Assembly: GCF_910592395.1 (NCBI RefSeq)
Contig: NC_088325.1
Coordinates: 10,976,109-11,040,108, forward strand
DNA from: Lineus longissimus
Taxonomy: Eukaryota > Nemertea > Pilidiophora > Heteronemertea > Lineidae
Length of the DNA stretch: 64,000 bases
Direction of reading: 5' to 3'
The position numbers and the translations under genes were made by a program. Under the pieces are notes generated by a model. The model saw only the letters and a program-made list of their open reading frames with translations. It did not search any database and was not told the DNA's origin. This document shows, piece after piece, positions 34,001 through 45,289 of the stretch. Every line of letters starts with the position of its first letter. The first letter of the stretch is position 1.

Positions 34001-34916
34001 GAAGAAAAGAGGAAGCAAGCAAAAAGATCCACAGGAGGCTCTTAGGCTAAAGGTAAATCGAAGATTCACTCACGAAGTTTTTCTCAGGTGAATTTGAAGC
34101 ATATGGATTTTTAGTGGGGTTTAATATCCACCATAGCGGAGTCACGGCATCCGCTCATAAACGAAACTTCGCGCAGAAAGTTTTTCACGTATATAACCGA
34201 TCAGTCGAAGACATAATTTAGAATTTTGGCCTTAATTTTGTTGACACATATTAATATAATTTTACAACTAACGGTGATCATGGCATCGGTCTGCTAACCT
34301 AGTTTGCAAATCATTTTTTTTTTATGTCATCTTTATGTTCTGTTATTTAAACGTGGTCAAGTGCATCCTGGGTTCAAGCCAGCACTTTGATTAATTTTTT
34401 TATCGTATTTCGTAGGTGCAATTCTACTTGGCATCAAAGGACAGAAAGGACAAAGAAGAAAAGAAAAGGTTGGCTGAGGTGAAGGCAAAAGAAAAGCTTG
34501 AAAGAGAGGCTCAGGCAAGTTTAACAAAGTCGTTGGATACGGAAACGCTGCAGATTGCGAAAGTATACAGAGATATACCATCGGAAGGCATAGCTGGTAC
34601 GGCGGCTAGCATTGCATGGGTCGAACCTGAATCGACCATGGGAAATTTAAAGGTTAAAAGCGAAGAACAACTGGCAGCATTGCTATGCAATAACAAACGA
34701 TTTGAGAATTGCCTTCCCAGCACAATATCAGACAATCAAACAGCGAAGCCAATAGATGAACAGGTTATTGTAACGCAGGAGATGCCAAAGCTACTTGATG
34801 TACCTGATACAGTTGGTCATAAAAAGCATGTGACGTTTAAATTGACGGATTCATCCACCTTTCCTAACAAAAGTGGTCATCTTAAAACGAAAAAGAAGAA
34901 AAAGAGAGTATTATAG
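28032..34916 (+). CDS. LRR protein with paired EF-hands (LRRC74-like), twelve exons
   Basis: Assembled exons: 28032-28281, 28540-28733, 28922-29029, 29638-29781, 30223-30304, 30647-30732, 31988-32182, 32469-32564, 32942-33205, 33435-33520, 33941-34052, 34416-34916. The frame is continuous for 705 residues. After an acidic N-terminus (about 1-85) come ribonuclease-inhibitor-type leucine-rich repeats (about 110-390; LDLSDNKFGTEGA, LEELDLSYNNLS, LRKLDISWNGFG), with several exons each holding one repeat. Two EF-hand loops follow: 456-467 (DKNGSDSITKAE, with Asp for the usual Gly at position 6) and 492-503 (DKDGDGSVDFCE, canonical). A Lys/Arg/Glu-rich tail ends KTKKKKKRVL. LRR plus EF-hand architecture matches LRRC74A/B-like proteins; a cytosolic, calcium-responsive scaffold is likely, its exact role unknown. 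The intron after exon 7 has a GC donor (AAG|GCAAGT). An AG at 28041 may be an acceptor, which would move the start to the ATG at 28047. Confidence 0.85.
29273..29470 (+). repeat. Possible tRNA-derived SINE remnant
   Basis: In an LRR-gene intron. GGGTGGCGCAG resembles a degraded tRNA-type A box and GTGGGTTCGATGC resembles a B box (GGTTCRANNCC), about 60 bases apart. No cloverleaf is evident, so it is not a working tRNA. The end of the body is a guess. Confidence 0.3.
30121..30198. mobile_element. Decayed copy of the small MITE at 53180
   Basis: Shares, in reverse orientation, AATAGAATTATATTGTGCAA and the flanking AACCTTCCC and AGGGAA blocks with the 86-bp element at 53180-53265. The outer ends here are eroded. 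It lies in the intron before LRR exon 5. Confidence 0.65.
30747..31600. mobile_element. Inverted-repeat element in LRR intron 6
   Basis: About 0.85 kb bounded by 24-bp inverted ends CAATGGGTGATTTCAAAGT... (22 of 24 match). The interior is built from many copies of GGTTTTAGTTT, GGTGTTAG and their complements. This includes a hairpin in which GTGTCAAAAACTAACACC (near 30930) pairs with GGTGTTAGTTTTGACAC (near 31000). I see no transposase and no clear target-site duplication. Family unknown. Confidence 0.65.
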
Positions 34917-35071
34917 TGCAACAATTTCATTACATTTTGATCCGTCTAGGACCATATCGAATCTTTCTATCGAAAAAGGTCCGGTGGTGTGGGTCAGATT
35001 TACTTGAAACCAGCCCTTCTGTCCCCGGCTACATTGCTCAAACTTCACTGCTCCTGTACTCCATGCGTAAC

Positions 35072-35077
35072 AATAAA
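35072..35077 (+). terminator. Candidate polyadenylation signal of the LRR gene
   Basis: AATAAA about 155 bases past the stop. Further AATAAA hexamers at 35241 and 35261 are alternatives. Confidence 0.4.
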
Positions 35078-37506
35078 CATGTACATGCATTTGTCCCGAG
35101 GAGAAATCTAATGATATTAAGTTACGACTACGCAAACGTGTTTTGGAGATAAAGTCAGGACGAACACATCATACATAATTGACAAACCAGCATGTGCTAT
35201 CTAACGCGTCTAAGGACATCGAGAACACACAAGATGTAAAAATAAACCAATGTGTTTTGGAATAAATGAAAAGCTTAGCAATCGGAAGACAGGAAAATAA
35301 AACTCGTTTTTTCCCTGCATTATATTTATTTTCAGCGAAAAAAGGAACTACACTCATGCATTTTTGTGGCTGATGGAGTTAGTAAACATGATAAGAAGCG
35401 TCAACCACACTGTAAATAATTCACAATAGTACAATCGTACTTAAGCATAAATGGCAGCATTATAAACATGACAAAGCATTCGTGAACACCATACTTAACG
35501 ATCGTCTACTTCGTAACTATTGTCATGACAACTATAGGAATGGGAAAAAAACATTTGGGGAAGTTTCACTAGTTTACAAATTGATTTATAGAGTTATTTG
35601 TCGATATTTGCTTTTGGATTGATTATCGAGGTATGATTGTTTTGAACCATTCCCTTTAGTCGTTAGAACTTGAGAGTAGAGGCCTTGAATTCGATTATGA
35701 GCTTTTCAAGGTGCTTTGATGCGTTTATTTGAACGGCTGGTGACATTGAAATAACGATGATACGCTAGATATGAATAGTCTAAATATCGAATGAGTTTAA
35801 ACTCTTTACATTGCTGTCAGTGGTGCAGATTATCTAGTTATGCTGGTGGAAGCATGAGGCAAATGTGACTAATTTTCATGCTTGTATGATGCTTGGACAT
35901 GTTGGAACACGTGGAATTTCTACCAAGTTTTTATAAATATGTTCCTATGTACTATGTATTCCATTGGATGCCTGCATTGGATATCAAATAGGTCCGAAGC
36001 GGGATCGAGGAAGCACAGCCAATCGGATGACTTCTCGTACCACGTGCCAAAGGTGTTCAAATCAAAATGGATGATTGTTAAAATACCTGCAAGGAGATTC
36101 AAACATCTGCATTGACTGTGCATTGTTGGTGGCAGTACTGTTCAAGTAGGACCCGTTTGCAATGAACTCTGTATGAACCCTTGTCATGTATGCATTTACA
36201 TTTACATTATTCCCAAAAGCAGTAATGGAAGATTACAAAGCGATAATATGATTTAGCATGTTTTCTGGGTGTTACGCATCCAGATGCGAAAGCGGAATTG
36301 AGATATTCCAATAGGATGAAACAGGAACAATCGACAGCGAAAAAATACTTTTTTAAAACACTTTTCATGCATTGGACCAAGATAATCTAAAGCTATACAA
36401 CGCTGGTTTTTGGATCTTTATTGCCATTGGCTATTCAGAGGCATGGCGATCTGGGTCTCAAGAAGTCCGACAGAAAGCCAAACGTAAGGTAAGTCTAAAT
36501 TTATTTTCTTTTTGGTGACGAATATCTTTATAAGTTGACTCATCAATGCTATACAAATGGTACCAGTTGAACGATGGTAGTTTACTCGTGCCTCTCTCGT
36601 TATTTCGCTCCGTTACAGAAAAAATAAGCCCAGTTCAAATACACGATCTATTGTATTTTAAATTCCGCTCGCACCTAGGCCTAAATTCCCACTTTTCTAC
36701 TGTTTTACCAAGGGCTATCAAAGCAAGTATTGATAACATTTACCCCCACGAGATAACTGCCATGGGTCAACTGGCCTAAATCGGCAAGAGCAAATATCCG
36801 TACATGTTTTTAAATGATCTGTATGGAACCTCGAGTGGGTTACAACCAACAAATGAAGTAGATCCAACCCAACATAATCGTATCATTCTGCTCAATGATT
36901 GTTAATAGACGATACCCTAGCTTTGACGAATTGAAACTTGTTCGTTGAATATCACCGTAAATCAAGACTACATGCTAGAGCACAATGACATCGCGATCAT
37001 TGGACAACTTGGTGTCGCATTGTCCACCCACACTGGACATGCTGAAAAACGGCACTGAATGACCGCGTGCTAACTATCAAGATCGAATTAATTATTCAAA
37101 ACCAAACTAGAATATACGGTTGCTGACACTGTACGCTTAGATTAAGTGCATTCAGTGCAGCTCATGAACTCACGACTCTTGTTGATCTTATTCATTTTCG
37201 AATGCAAGAGTTTTGTTTAAATATCAAAGCTTTAAACATTGAAGACAATTACACCAATATTCATTAACAGATACGGTCTTCAGCTTTGTCAATTGAACCG
37301 GAAGGAGATGTTGTGGGTGGGTTACTTGGAACATGTTTTTGAAAACTTTGACTCAAGAAAACCTGACAGATCGACATACACAAGTCATTACAAAATTATG
37401 TAGTTGTCTAAGGCATATTTGAGTAAAAGTATATTTGAAGTTGTCACTTGTAAAACTCTAAAGCATGATAATACCTCTAAAATAGCTAAAGTCCACTTAC
37501 ACCATT

Positions 37507-37863
37507 ATGCTTCAACTAAAAGAAGACAGAAAATATTGTATAATAGACTATTGCAACAGACTTTCGAAAATCACACAAATGTTTTTTACCCTGCAGGACG
37601 TGGTAAAGGCCAAAAGAAACAAAAACATATTAGACTCAATAGGCGGAGGAAATCGAAGCATAACCAACATGTTTTCAAGCCTCAAGGCTCATGGAGAAAA
37701 TTTTAAAAAAATCCTACACTTGAATTTGGCATTCACTCATTTTGAAGGAGTTGTAACTGATTTAGGATTTCAAATTCCTGACAAAATGGCGGTACCTATG
37801 GTCAAACCCTTAGGTGTCAACTATTATTGCAGCAACTGTCACTCGAAACGTTTTCATCAATAA
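37507..37863 (+). CDS. Unrecognised 118-codon ORF, doubtful
   Basis: Starts at ATG and runs to TAA. Its second half (from about residue 55) has a mixed, protein-like composition with two Cys-x-x-Cys cysteines near the end (YYCSNCHS). No domain recognised and no splice sites needed. It overlaps another open frame by most of its length, so it may be chance or a relic of a repeat. Confidence 0.2.
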   Translation: MLQLKEDRKYCIIDYCNRLSKITQMFFTLQDVVKAKRNKNILDSIGGGNRSITNMFSSLKAHGENFKKILHLNLAFTHFEGVVTDLGFQIPDKMAVPMVKPLGVNYYCSNCHSKRFHQ

Positions 37864-40800
37864 GCTTACCTGACAAGTTTTAAAAACGAAACATAATCAG
37901 AGATAATTCAAAGTTCAATCGAAGTGTGCTACTCCAAGCAGATATACATGTATTAAAGCAATTATTTTGTTGTCCACATCGGTGTATCATCAGAAAGGTA
38001 TTCCGGCAATGGAACACAAAACGGGCCTACGAATGCCGAATGTTCTGGTTTGTGACTTGAAGCAAAAACAAAACGAACATAATAATTTCCTGATAATTCG
38101 AAGTTTACATATCATAAAATAAAGTTATATTTGTGATAGGTATTGTATCACATGCGGCCTGCGTCATGAATTTAGCAGAATCTCACATTTTCTTTCCAAG
38201 GACATTGGGTTCCTTCCGGCCTTTCTTTTACTTATTCAGAGATAGGCGTCAACTACAGGACATTAGGACATTAATAAGATCAATAAACGACATTGGGAGA
38301 TTTGTCATGTAATGTAAAAGGAAACTAGAGTCGACTTCTAAGCCAACGCTGCCAGAGGTCAGAGTGTCGCTCAGACAGATTGTGAAGTGACCTACCGGGA
38401 ATGACCACAGGGATGACAGCCCACGGTCAAGAAACCGGGGGGAATTTTTTTAACAAGATTCTTATGTAATATCGTATTAAGCTTCATATTAATTTACAAA
38501 TGCATTCTTTACCATCTGTAATGTTTTCTTGTAAAGCTCCAGTTTAAGATATTAGCTGAGAATCTTACACGAATACTGTAGAATCAAACATTCACATGTA
38601 GCTGTATATTATATTTACTAAGAATTGGAACATCATTATTTCTATTTAATACTAGTGCTACACAAGGTGCAGTGGCTAGCTGAAAATTATAACGAGTCAT
38701 TCTTCATGCGTTACTTTCATGAGCATTTATTTGGTAATTGATAACTATGGTTTGCTAATTCAATTGTGGATGAAGAATTGTAGGATAATTTGTCATTGCA
38801 GAATGTTTGACGTACGGCTACTGATGGGACAGTGTAGTGACATGTCCAACAAGAATAAAATGTTAACCGTTAGTGTTAAAACGAATACATAATCGATGAG
38901 TTGGTTAGTGTAAGGCGAACACACTTTTGCACACCAGTGAAAATATCTCTAGAAGTATAGATTTAATTTTCCTGCAAACGGGATAAAAACTTTTCGCTTG
39001 AAGCAAAAACAAAAGCAAATCGGAAAATAATTCGATAAACAACAAAACACAAACGCTCAGACAGGAGATAATGTCGATCATTAATGCAACACATTATTGC
39101 CTTTTTTATAGTCTGAACTTTTAGGAAATAAGCCCCCCCCCCTCCTCCCTCAACCCTGTCTTTTCTTCGCTCAAAAAATAGGGTGTATAAATTATTATGA
39201 CAAAAATAAAGATTCGTATTCAATATTCAATTAAGATATCGTGGACATGTGCAAGCACAATAATGACAACATTATTGCATAATTCTTACCTGAATTACTT
39301 TAAACCATAATCGTACAATAATCGCGGAAAAATTGTACTTTAAGAACATGATTGCATGACAAAGATTTAAAAATATACGATCTGAAAATACTAAAAGGTA
39401 TGGCCAAGGACACATTTTGACCACATAATAAATGGATTATTGGGAAAATGCATACATTTCTTTTCTTTCTAAAAATCTGACTGATAAGAACGTCATGTTC
39501 AATTCGATATTGAATGTGTTGAAAAACTAAAAGAAAAGCAACCAGGCAAATTAAAAATGACGTCACAAATGTTTATCATGATATACACACGTGTCTGGAT
39601 CATTGCTAACATGACAGAGAAGAAGAAGACATTCGCTAGAAAGTTCTATGAACATTCTAAAAAACATACAATGGGTCTTGGCTGACTGCTTTATAAAGAT
39701 AAATATTAGATTTGTCGGCCTTAATCATATGTCACGTCACGTGGGCACCAAAGTAGCATGGGCCGAAAACATAGCCGTGCACAATTATGTACTGTATAGA
39801 CAATGATTGCGCCTGCGTACTGGAATCGCTGCTTCCGATATGTCTGATTTAACATCGTCCCCAGACCAAAACGATACCTATAATTATGGGCATTGCGAAT
39901 ATAGTTAAGTAAATAGCGTATCGCTTTCGTGCGACGAGGTTGGATTGTTATTATTTTATCGGTCTGATCAAGTATGGTCGATGCTGGTCAATAATTTATC
40001 AGGTTTCTTGCCATTGGGTTGCTAGCCACGGATAAGAAATAATGGACACATTCGGTTATGGTGGACTAGACGTGTCGTTTTGGAATATCAACTGGTAGAG
40101 AACACAATATCTCGACAAATACGAATTTTTAGAGTTAAGAGTTGTTACAAATTCTTTTTGACTAGGTAAGTCTAACTCAAGTCTAAATGATATCATCAGA
40201 GGCTTAAGTTTCATCTTCTTATTACCATTGTGTTTAGCTGTACTTTCCGAAGTTCATAGGTTTCATATTCGAAACAAGAAGAGGTCGTCAAGAAAATAAA
40301 ACAATATGTCGATTTACTAAGTGCTTACAGCTCTGGTACCTGAATATAGAAAGCTGATTTAGAATACGATTTAAGACTACTCTGTGACAAAAACGATTTA
40401 TTCTCACCTACGACCCCCTAAACATAATATTATATTCTTGCTTTGTTTACAAAGTTTAAGCCAGTTGTTGCTGAGAACAATGCGTTTAATTTGCAGTTAG
40501 TTTCGTTTCCTTCCCTACATACTTTAAATATTGCGCAGTAATCATCACGCTTTTGTTTGTCAACCTTCAGTTGGCTGATATTATTTTGAAGGCAGCGTTA
40601 TCTGCTCCAATACTAGATATAATTTGTTAATTTCTGATTGGTTATAAGGAAATTATGGCAATTTAGTGAAAACACTATACCCCCTTTTTGTTACTTTTTC
40701 ATAATTCCAACTTTTGTGGAAAATGGTTAAATTTGGCCCTTTTTGGAAAAATCACGCAAGGCATCCAACCTGGCCAGGTGTGGGACACCATTCTCTCTCA

Positions 40801-41287
40801 TATGTGGTCGATGCTTGTCTCTAACATAAAATGTTAAAAAAAACCTTATCCAGGCCTCTTTTTCTCTCTACCGTCCTGTAATATTCTTAAAAGAAATTAT
40901 TCCGTATCATTTACATATTCATACAGAAAGAATGTGACAACACATTTTTTTGAATTATTTTTGCTAGCTTTCGACATAAACGTGTTTTCTTCTTGTCCCC
41001 TGAGTTATGTGTTAGAGTAGAAAGTTAATTGTCTCAAAAATACCATACAATCAGATGATAAGAGAAAGTTCAAATACTGCAAAGGCAACCAAGAAAATCA
41101 TTCCGTCAAACGACCGACGCCATGACAACCTTCATTACGTAGGCATTATATCAATAGATGAACATAACAAAAAATGAAAGTCAGCTAATTACGGCCAACG
41201 ATTGTTACACAATGACTGACGCCAATGTTATCTATCAATAACACTTCCGATGGCAATATCATAGCATTATGTAGGATTCAGAAGGGC

Positions 41288-41728
41288 TCATTTTGGGAGC
41301 AGTGATTTGGGTCTTGCAACCATAATCACTTTAAGGCTGGCAAAAGATCTATTTCGCATTAGAAATTGAATTTGCATGTTTATTACATCACCGCTTGAGA
41401 CCTGGTGATTTGCTGCAGTCGCGACCGACTTCACCTCTGCTGTGAAGTTGTAGCACATTTGGCCACCAGCGTTGGACAGGTTGTTTGAGGATCCACCTAC
41501 TGTGCAAATGGGTAGATGGAGCTCACCAGCTGTGGCAATGATGGCAACTCCAAAACACAAGCCCGGGCTGAATGCTGCTCGGTTAGCTGTAGCGGCAGGC
41601 CAACTAGGAGATGGAAACTCCGAAGAACAAAACTCGGACAGAGGCTGCTCAATTAGCCATGGACGACAATATGCGTCGAGAAGGAAACTCTGAACCTTAA
41701 CGTTACCACGACCGAAAGTCGGAAGCAC
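41288..41728 (-). CDS. Unrecognised 146-codon ORF, doubtful
   Basis: Longer and less AT-rich than its surroundings, with a balanced amino-acid composition in the middle (FGVAIIATAGELHLPICTVG). No signal peptide, TM helix with topology, or known motif recognised. It could be a single exon, a processed fragment, or a relic of a mobile element. Confidence 0.25.
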   Translation of the reverse strand: MLPTFGRGNVKVQSFLLDAYCRPWLIEQPLSEFCSSEFPSPSWPAATANRAAFSPGLCFGVAIIATAGELHLPICTVGGSSNNLSNAGGQMCYNFTAEVKSVATAANHQVSSGDVINMQIQFLMRNRSFASLKVIMVARPKSLLPK

Positions 41729-42130
41729 CCAGCCTCGATCTAAATGTCAAATCGGGAGTCTATGCATGATACGATAATAGTATCCTCTTCAAATGGCTAC
41801 GTAACCATTGCCTTCGCTTCGTATTATTCGCTTTTGTCATACCGCATAGTGTAATGACATTGCATAACAATCTTTCGTATCAGGACCGTGCAGAATGGTA
41901 GCTGGTTAATGGACTGATTAGGAATGGAAGATGTAGGCGGATTGATTGACCTGGCACATTTCGCACATTGATGTCCTAGCTGAAGGGGGGGGGGGGTCCT
42001 GTCCTGTTGCCATCAACTGCCATGTCTATCAGTTTCATTTTATATTTAACTCGTGTTACTGAAACTCAATGAACTGTGCACTGCTGGTGGTCTTAATAGG
42101 AGATGGGTGTCATTAATAGGGACGTTGAAT

Positions 42131-42144
42131 GGGGGGGGGGGGGG
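42131..42144. repeat. Poly(G) tract, 14 bases
   Basis: Uninterrupted G run 135 bases downstream of another (41985-41996). Confidence 0.9.
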
Positions 42145-42372
42145 CATAAATCCGATATATCGTTTTATTTGGGATACGGCATTTTGATAAAAGCGAATCA
42201 GAACACTGCTTAGACCGGTCAAAGTGAGGTTTCTTTTCAGTTACCCTTCTAAGAGTAACAAACGTTAATTAACCAAACAAACAATGATTACAATTCAAGA
42301 TTTGTAATTACTAATATGCTATTTACGTCTAACTTACGAAGTAAAAGACACTTACTCATCCTCTCACTTCTC

Positions 42373-42409
42373 AAGGAAATATAGAACAAGTCTTGTTCTA
42401 CATTTCCTT
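42373..42409. repeat. Near-perfect 37-bp palindrome
   Basis: Arms AAGGAAATATAGAACAAG and CTTGTTCTACATTTCCTT are 17 of 18 complementary around a single T. Part of the right arm (TTCTACATTTCC) is repeated directly after it. Confidence 0.85.
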
Positions 42410-44898
42410 GTTCTACATTTCCCATATCTTAGATATATACCCATTTTTGCTAAAAGCACTATTCGCTATATTCTCATGTTATATTTATACATCAAATAAG
42501 TGTCATTGATATCTTAATTGTATCTTATGGTGTTTTCTTTGTACAATCTTAAAATGGCCTAAAGTATAATGTACAATCGAATGTATTCCTTTTATAAAAA
42601 TCGTCACTGTTAAAGTAAAGTTGGCGTGTCAAAACTTGAACACACCGAAACGAATATCTGTGTACAGATTTGTTTATCTATAAGCTGTGAAAGATCTATG
42701 TGTGTATTTTGCTACAACTTCGGAAAATGTTGTACTTCATGAAAATGACTGAGACGTTCTGATCTTTTGGATGAGATATTGATGGAGCAGTAGAAATCGC
42801 CAATCTAAATTAAAATTCGGCACGACGAAACGTACATGTATCAAAAAAGGTTTAGGATATCGGATGACGTAGTGTTTGGCTAAGCATTTATCCGACAGTG
42901 TAGAAAGTTCGGATACTTCCAGTACAAAAAAGCCATATTGGGTTATCTACGATATTGAAAAAAGGAATTAATCAACAAAACAAAACGTGTTTATATGAAG
43001 AGAAAAAAAACAAATTGAGCAAAACAAAGAGATCCATGGTACGAGTATTCAATTGAAATCCAATAAAACAGCATTAGTATACTCATAGTTTTTTTTGTAA
43101 TTTTGATGATAATTAATTGATTTTCAACAAAATTGACTGCCAGTGCGATATTGAAATTCTTGATTTCAAAAAAAGTTGGAAAGTGCTTGATCTAGGTTAG
43201 CTTTTACGAGGGTCGGTGTTGTTTCGGGAGTGGTGGTCGCGATGCGGGGGTTGGGAACACATGATACATTGCACTGTCAAACAGGTATTTGGGGAAGTCA
43301 CGGAATGCAGGATGTGATACACGTATGGCAGATCTCGAATGTATATAAAAGAGAATGCACATTGTTCAAATTTGGTGGTTGTGCTTGAAGAAAGGGAAAG
43401 ACACATAGCTGGGATGGGCTTAAAGGACAGTTCTTGGGACGTTGTAGAATAGTTACACTTACGCAAGCATCGGAAATGATTGCACCCAATGATCATGCCA
43501 TTATTCTGATTTAATATCCTTTGAGGTATTAGCTTGAGTTGCACGCGTTAGATATATAGTTTTGTGTAAAATGTCATGTATATTTGGTTAATCAGTTGGA
43601 TCAGGTAATCCCCTGGCATTGTTCTTTAACAATAGTCATGAACGCCTACCTCTAAAATAACATCAATACTTGCTATGACCTTCGATTAAAGTTGCTAAAA
43701 CTTGTGTTAGTTCCCGGTGATGACATGTGTGTGAGGAAGAAAAAGCAGGGATGCTACAGTGTTGAAGTTTATAAAAGGAGCGGTGAACATAGTGAGGTGC
43801 TGATGAAAAATTTGTTGGCGCTGACTTAGTTTCTAGGTCGAAAGTCCGGATGAGGTTCTTACAGCAATGTACAATATGCTTAGTAACGATCGTATTCAAT
43901 CTGTTATACATAAAATATCACAAATCTTTACAATGATTCTTGTAAGATTATTAGTTAATATCTAAATTAGGAACCTTACAGAAATCTCGTAAAGAATGCA
44001 GATCTACATGAAAACTAAATATTATCAGATAAGAATAGTGCAAGATATCCGTATTTTTGATCGGCTCATGTTGATAACCTTGTCTGAGAATCAGCTGGAA
44101 TACAGTCACACATTTGGACATCACGGCATGTCAATATAATCTAAATTCAATGCGCATTTATGTTGGTTATCCGACACCATCTGATATTCTAGATATTCGA
44201 AATTTAAAAAACCTTGTATGCGTTGCGATTATCAAAATAGTAGATTTGTATGTTTTTCCAAATGTTATTCTTCCATTTCTTCGGACAACACCTGCAGGGT
44301 CTAGGTCAAATTGTATTGATACTGGCGATGTAGCTCTGAGCTATGCAAGTATTGCAAAACAAAATGTTATTTCTATCCTGGGGAGACAGTCATCATTCGT
44401 ATGACGTTTTCTGGACAATTCGTGATTTACAATTCTTAGCCAAACCGGTGTCTCACGAAGTTTCCACACCTTACTGAGAAATATGAAGATACTTGTTTAT
44501 ATAAGTAAGAAACACAAAATATGCAGGCTACAACTTTATCGCAGATTATAGCATGTGGTTAAGCCATTAACCTCCAAATGATAGTAAGCACGGATGTGAC
44601 AACCTTGACTTCCTAGTTTTTGTGATTGTGTCCAAAGAGGGGCTATGAGGACAAGCACTTTATCCAACAAACTAAATCGCAAGCAGTTACAGGAATCAAT
44701 ACCAAATACACACTGTGCTTCCAGATGCAATGCATGGGTGTCCATGCATTATTAAACAAGCACGCAATTATATAGGTAATGGAATAACTATGTGCACATA
44801 AACCGTTTCCTAATGACCGGTGAACCTGCGTTATTGAACGAGAAACAACTTTAACCTAAAGTTGCAAAAGTAATAGTTACTTTAAATACTTGAGCGAT

Positions 44899-44907
44899 TA
44901 TATATAG
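44899..44907 (+). promoter_or_regulatory. Candidate TATA box of the tetraspanin gene
   Basis: TATATATAG about 390 bases before the start codon. A donor-like GCAT|GTAAGA at 45012 and the strong acceptor at 45271 would make 44930-45011 a 5' untranslated exon. This is inference from motif spacing only. Confidence 0.3.
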
Positions 44908-45289
44908 GGACATTGTTTCACTCTCCTAATGCTCTGCTCCTTAAATGAAGTTTTCTATACTGAGCAGTATACTTTCCTCAGGATGTGAAATAATCGTGTC
45001 GACCTTTGCATGTAAGATCAGAATGTTTCGTTGTTACTACATTGGAACACGTGGTATATGTTTTGGATTTGTCAAATCTGCATGCAAAAACGGTGATAAT
45101 GATACCATTGTTCTTCGGTGTGTTCGAGTAGCTCTATATAGATCCGATTGATTTTCACGACACAAAGATTAGCAAAGTGAATAGTTGATAAGGATATGTG
45201 TTATATATTTATTTCCTTTCCTAACTGAGACATATTCGGATGTTATAAAAATCATTGCTTTCTTTTTTCAGGCCATTTCTCGTTGAAGA

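Larger units (their letters stand above)
34917..44898. other. Ten kilobases without a recognised gene
   Basis: AT-rich, stop-dense sequence between the LRR and tetraspanin genes. I see poly(C) at 39133-39142, poly(G) at 41985-41996 and 42131-42144, a palindrome at 42373, and two weak open frames (listed separately). Regulatory sequence or non-coding RNA cannot be judged by eye. Confidence 0.45.

Noticed and set aside
34330-34395. Possible tRNA B box (GGGTTCAAGCC)
   Set aside because: No matching A box at the right distance and no cloverleaf.
44945-45151. 68-codon ORF upstream of the tetraspanin
   Set aside because: Probably in the 5' untranslated exon and first intron; it spans a donor-like site and shows no domain.
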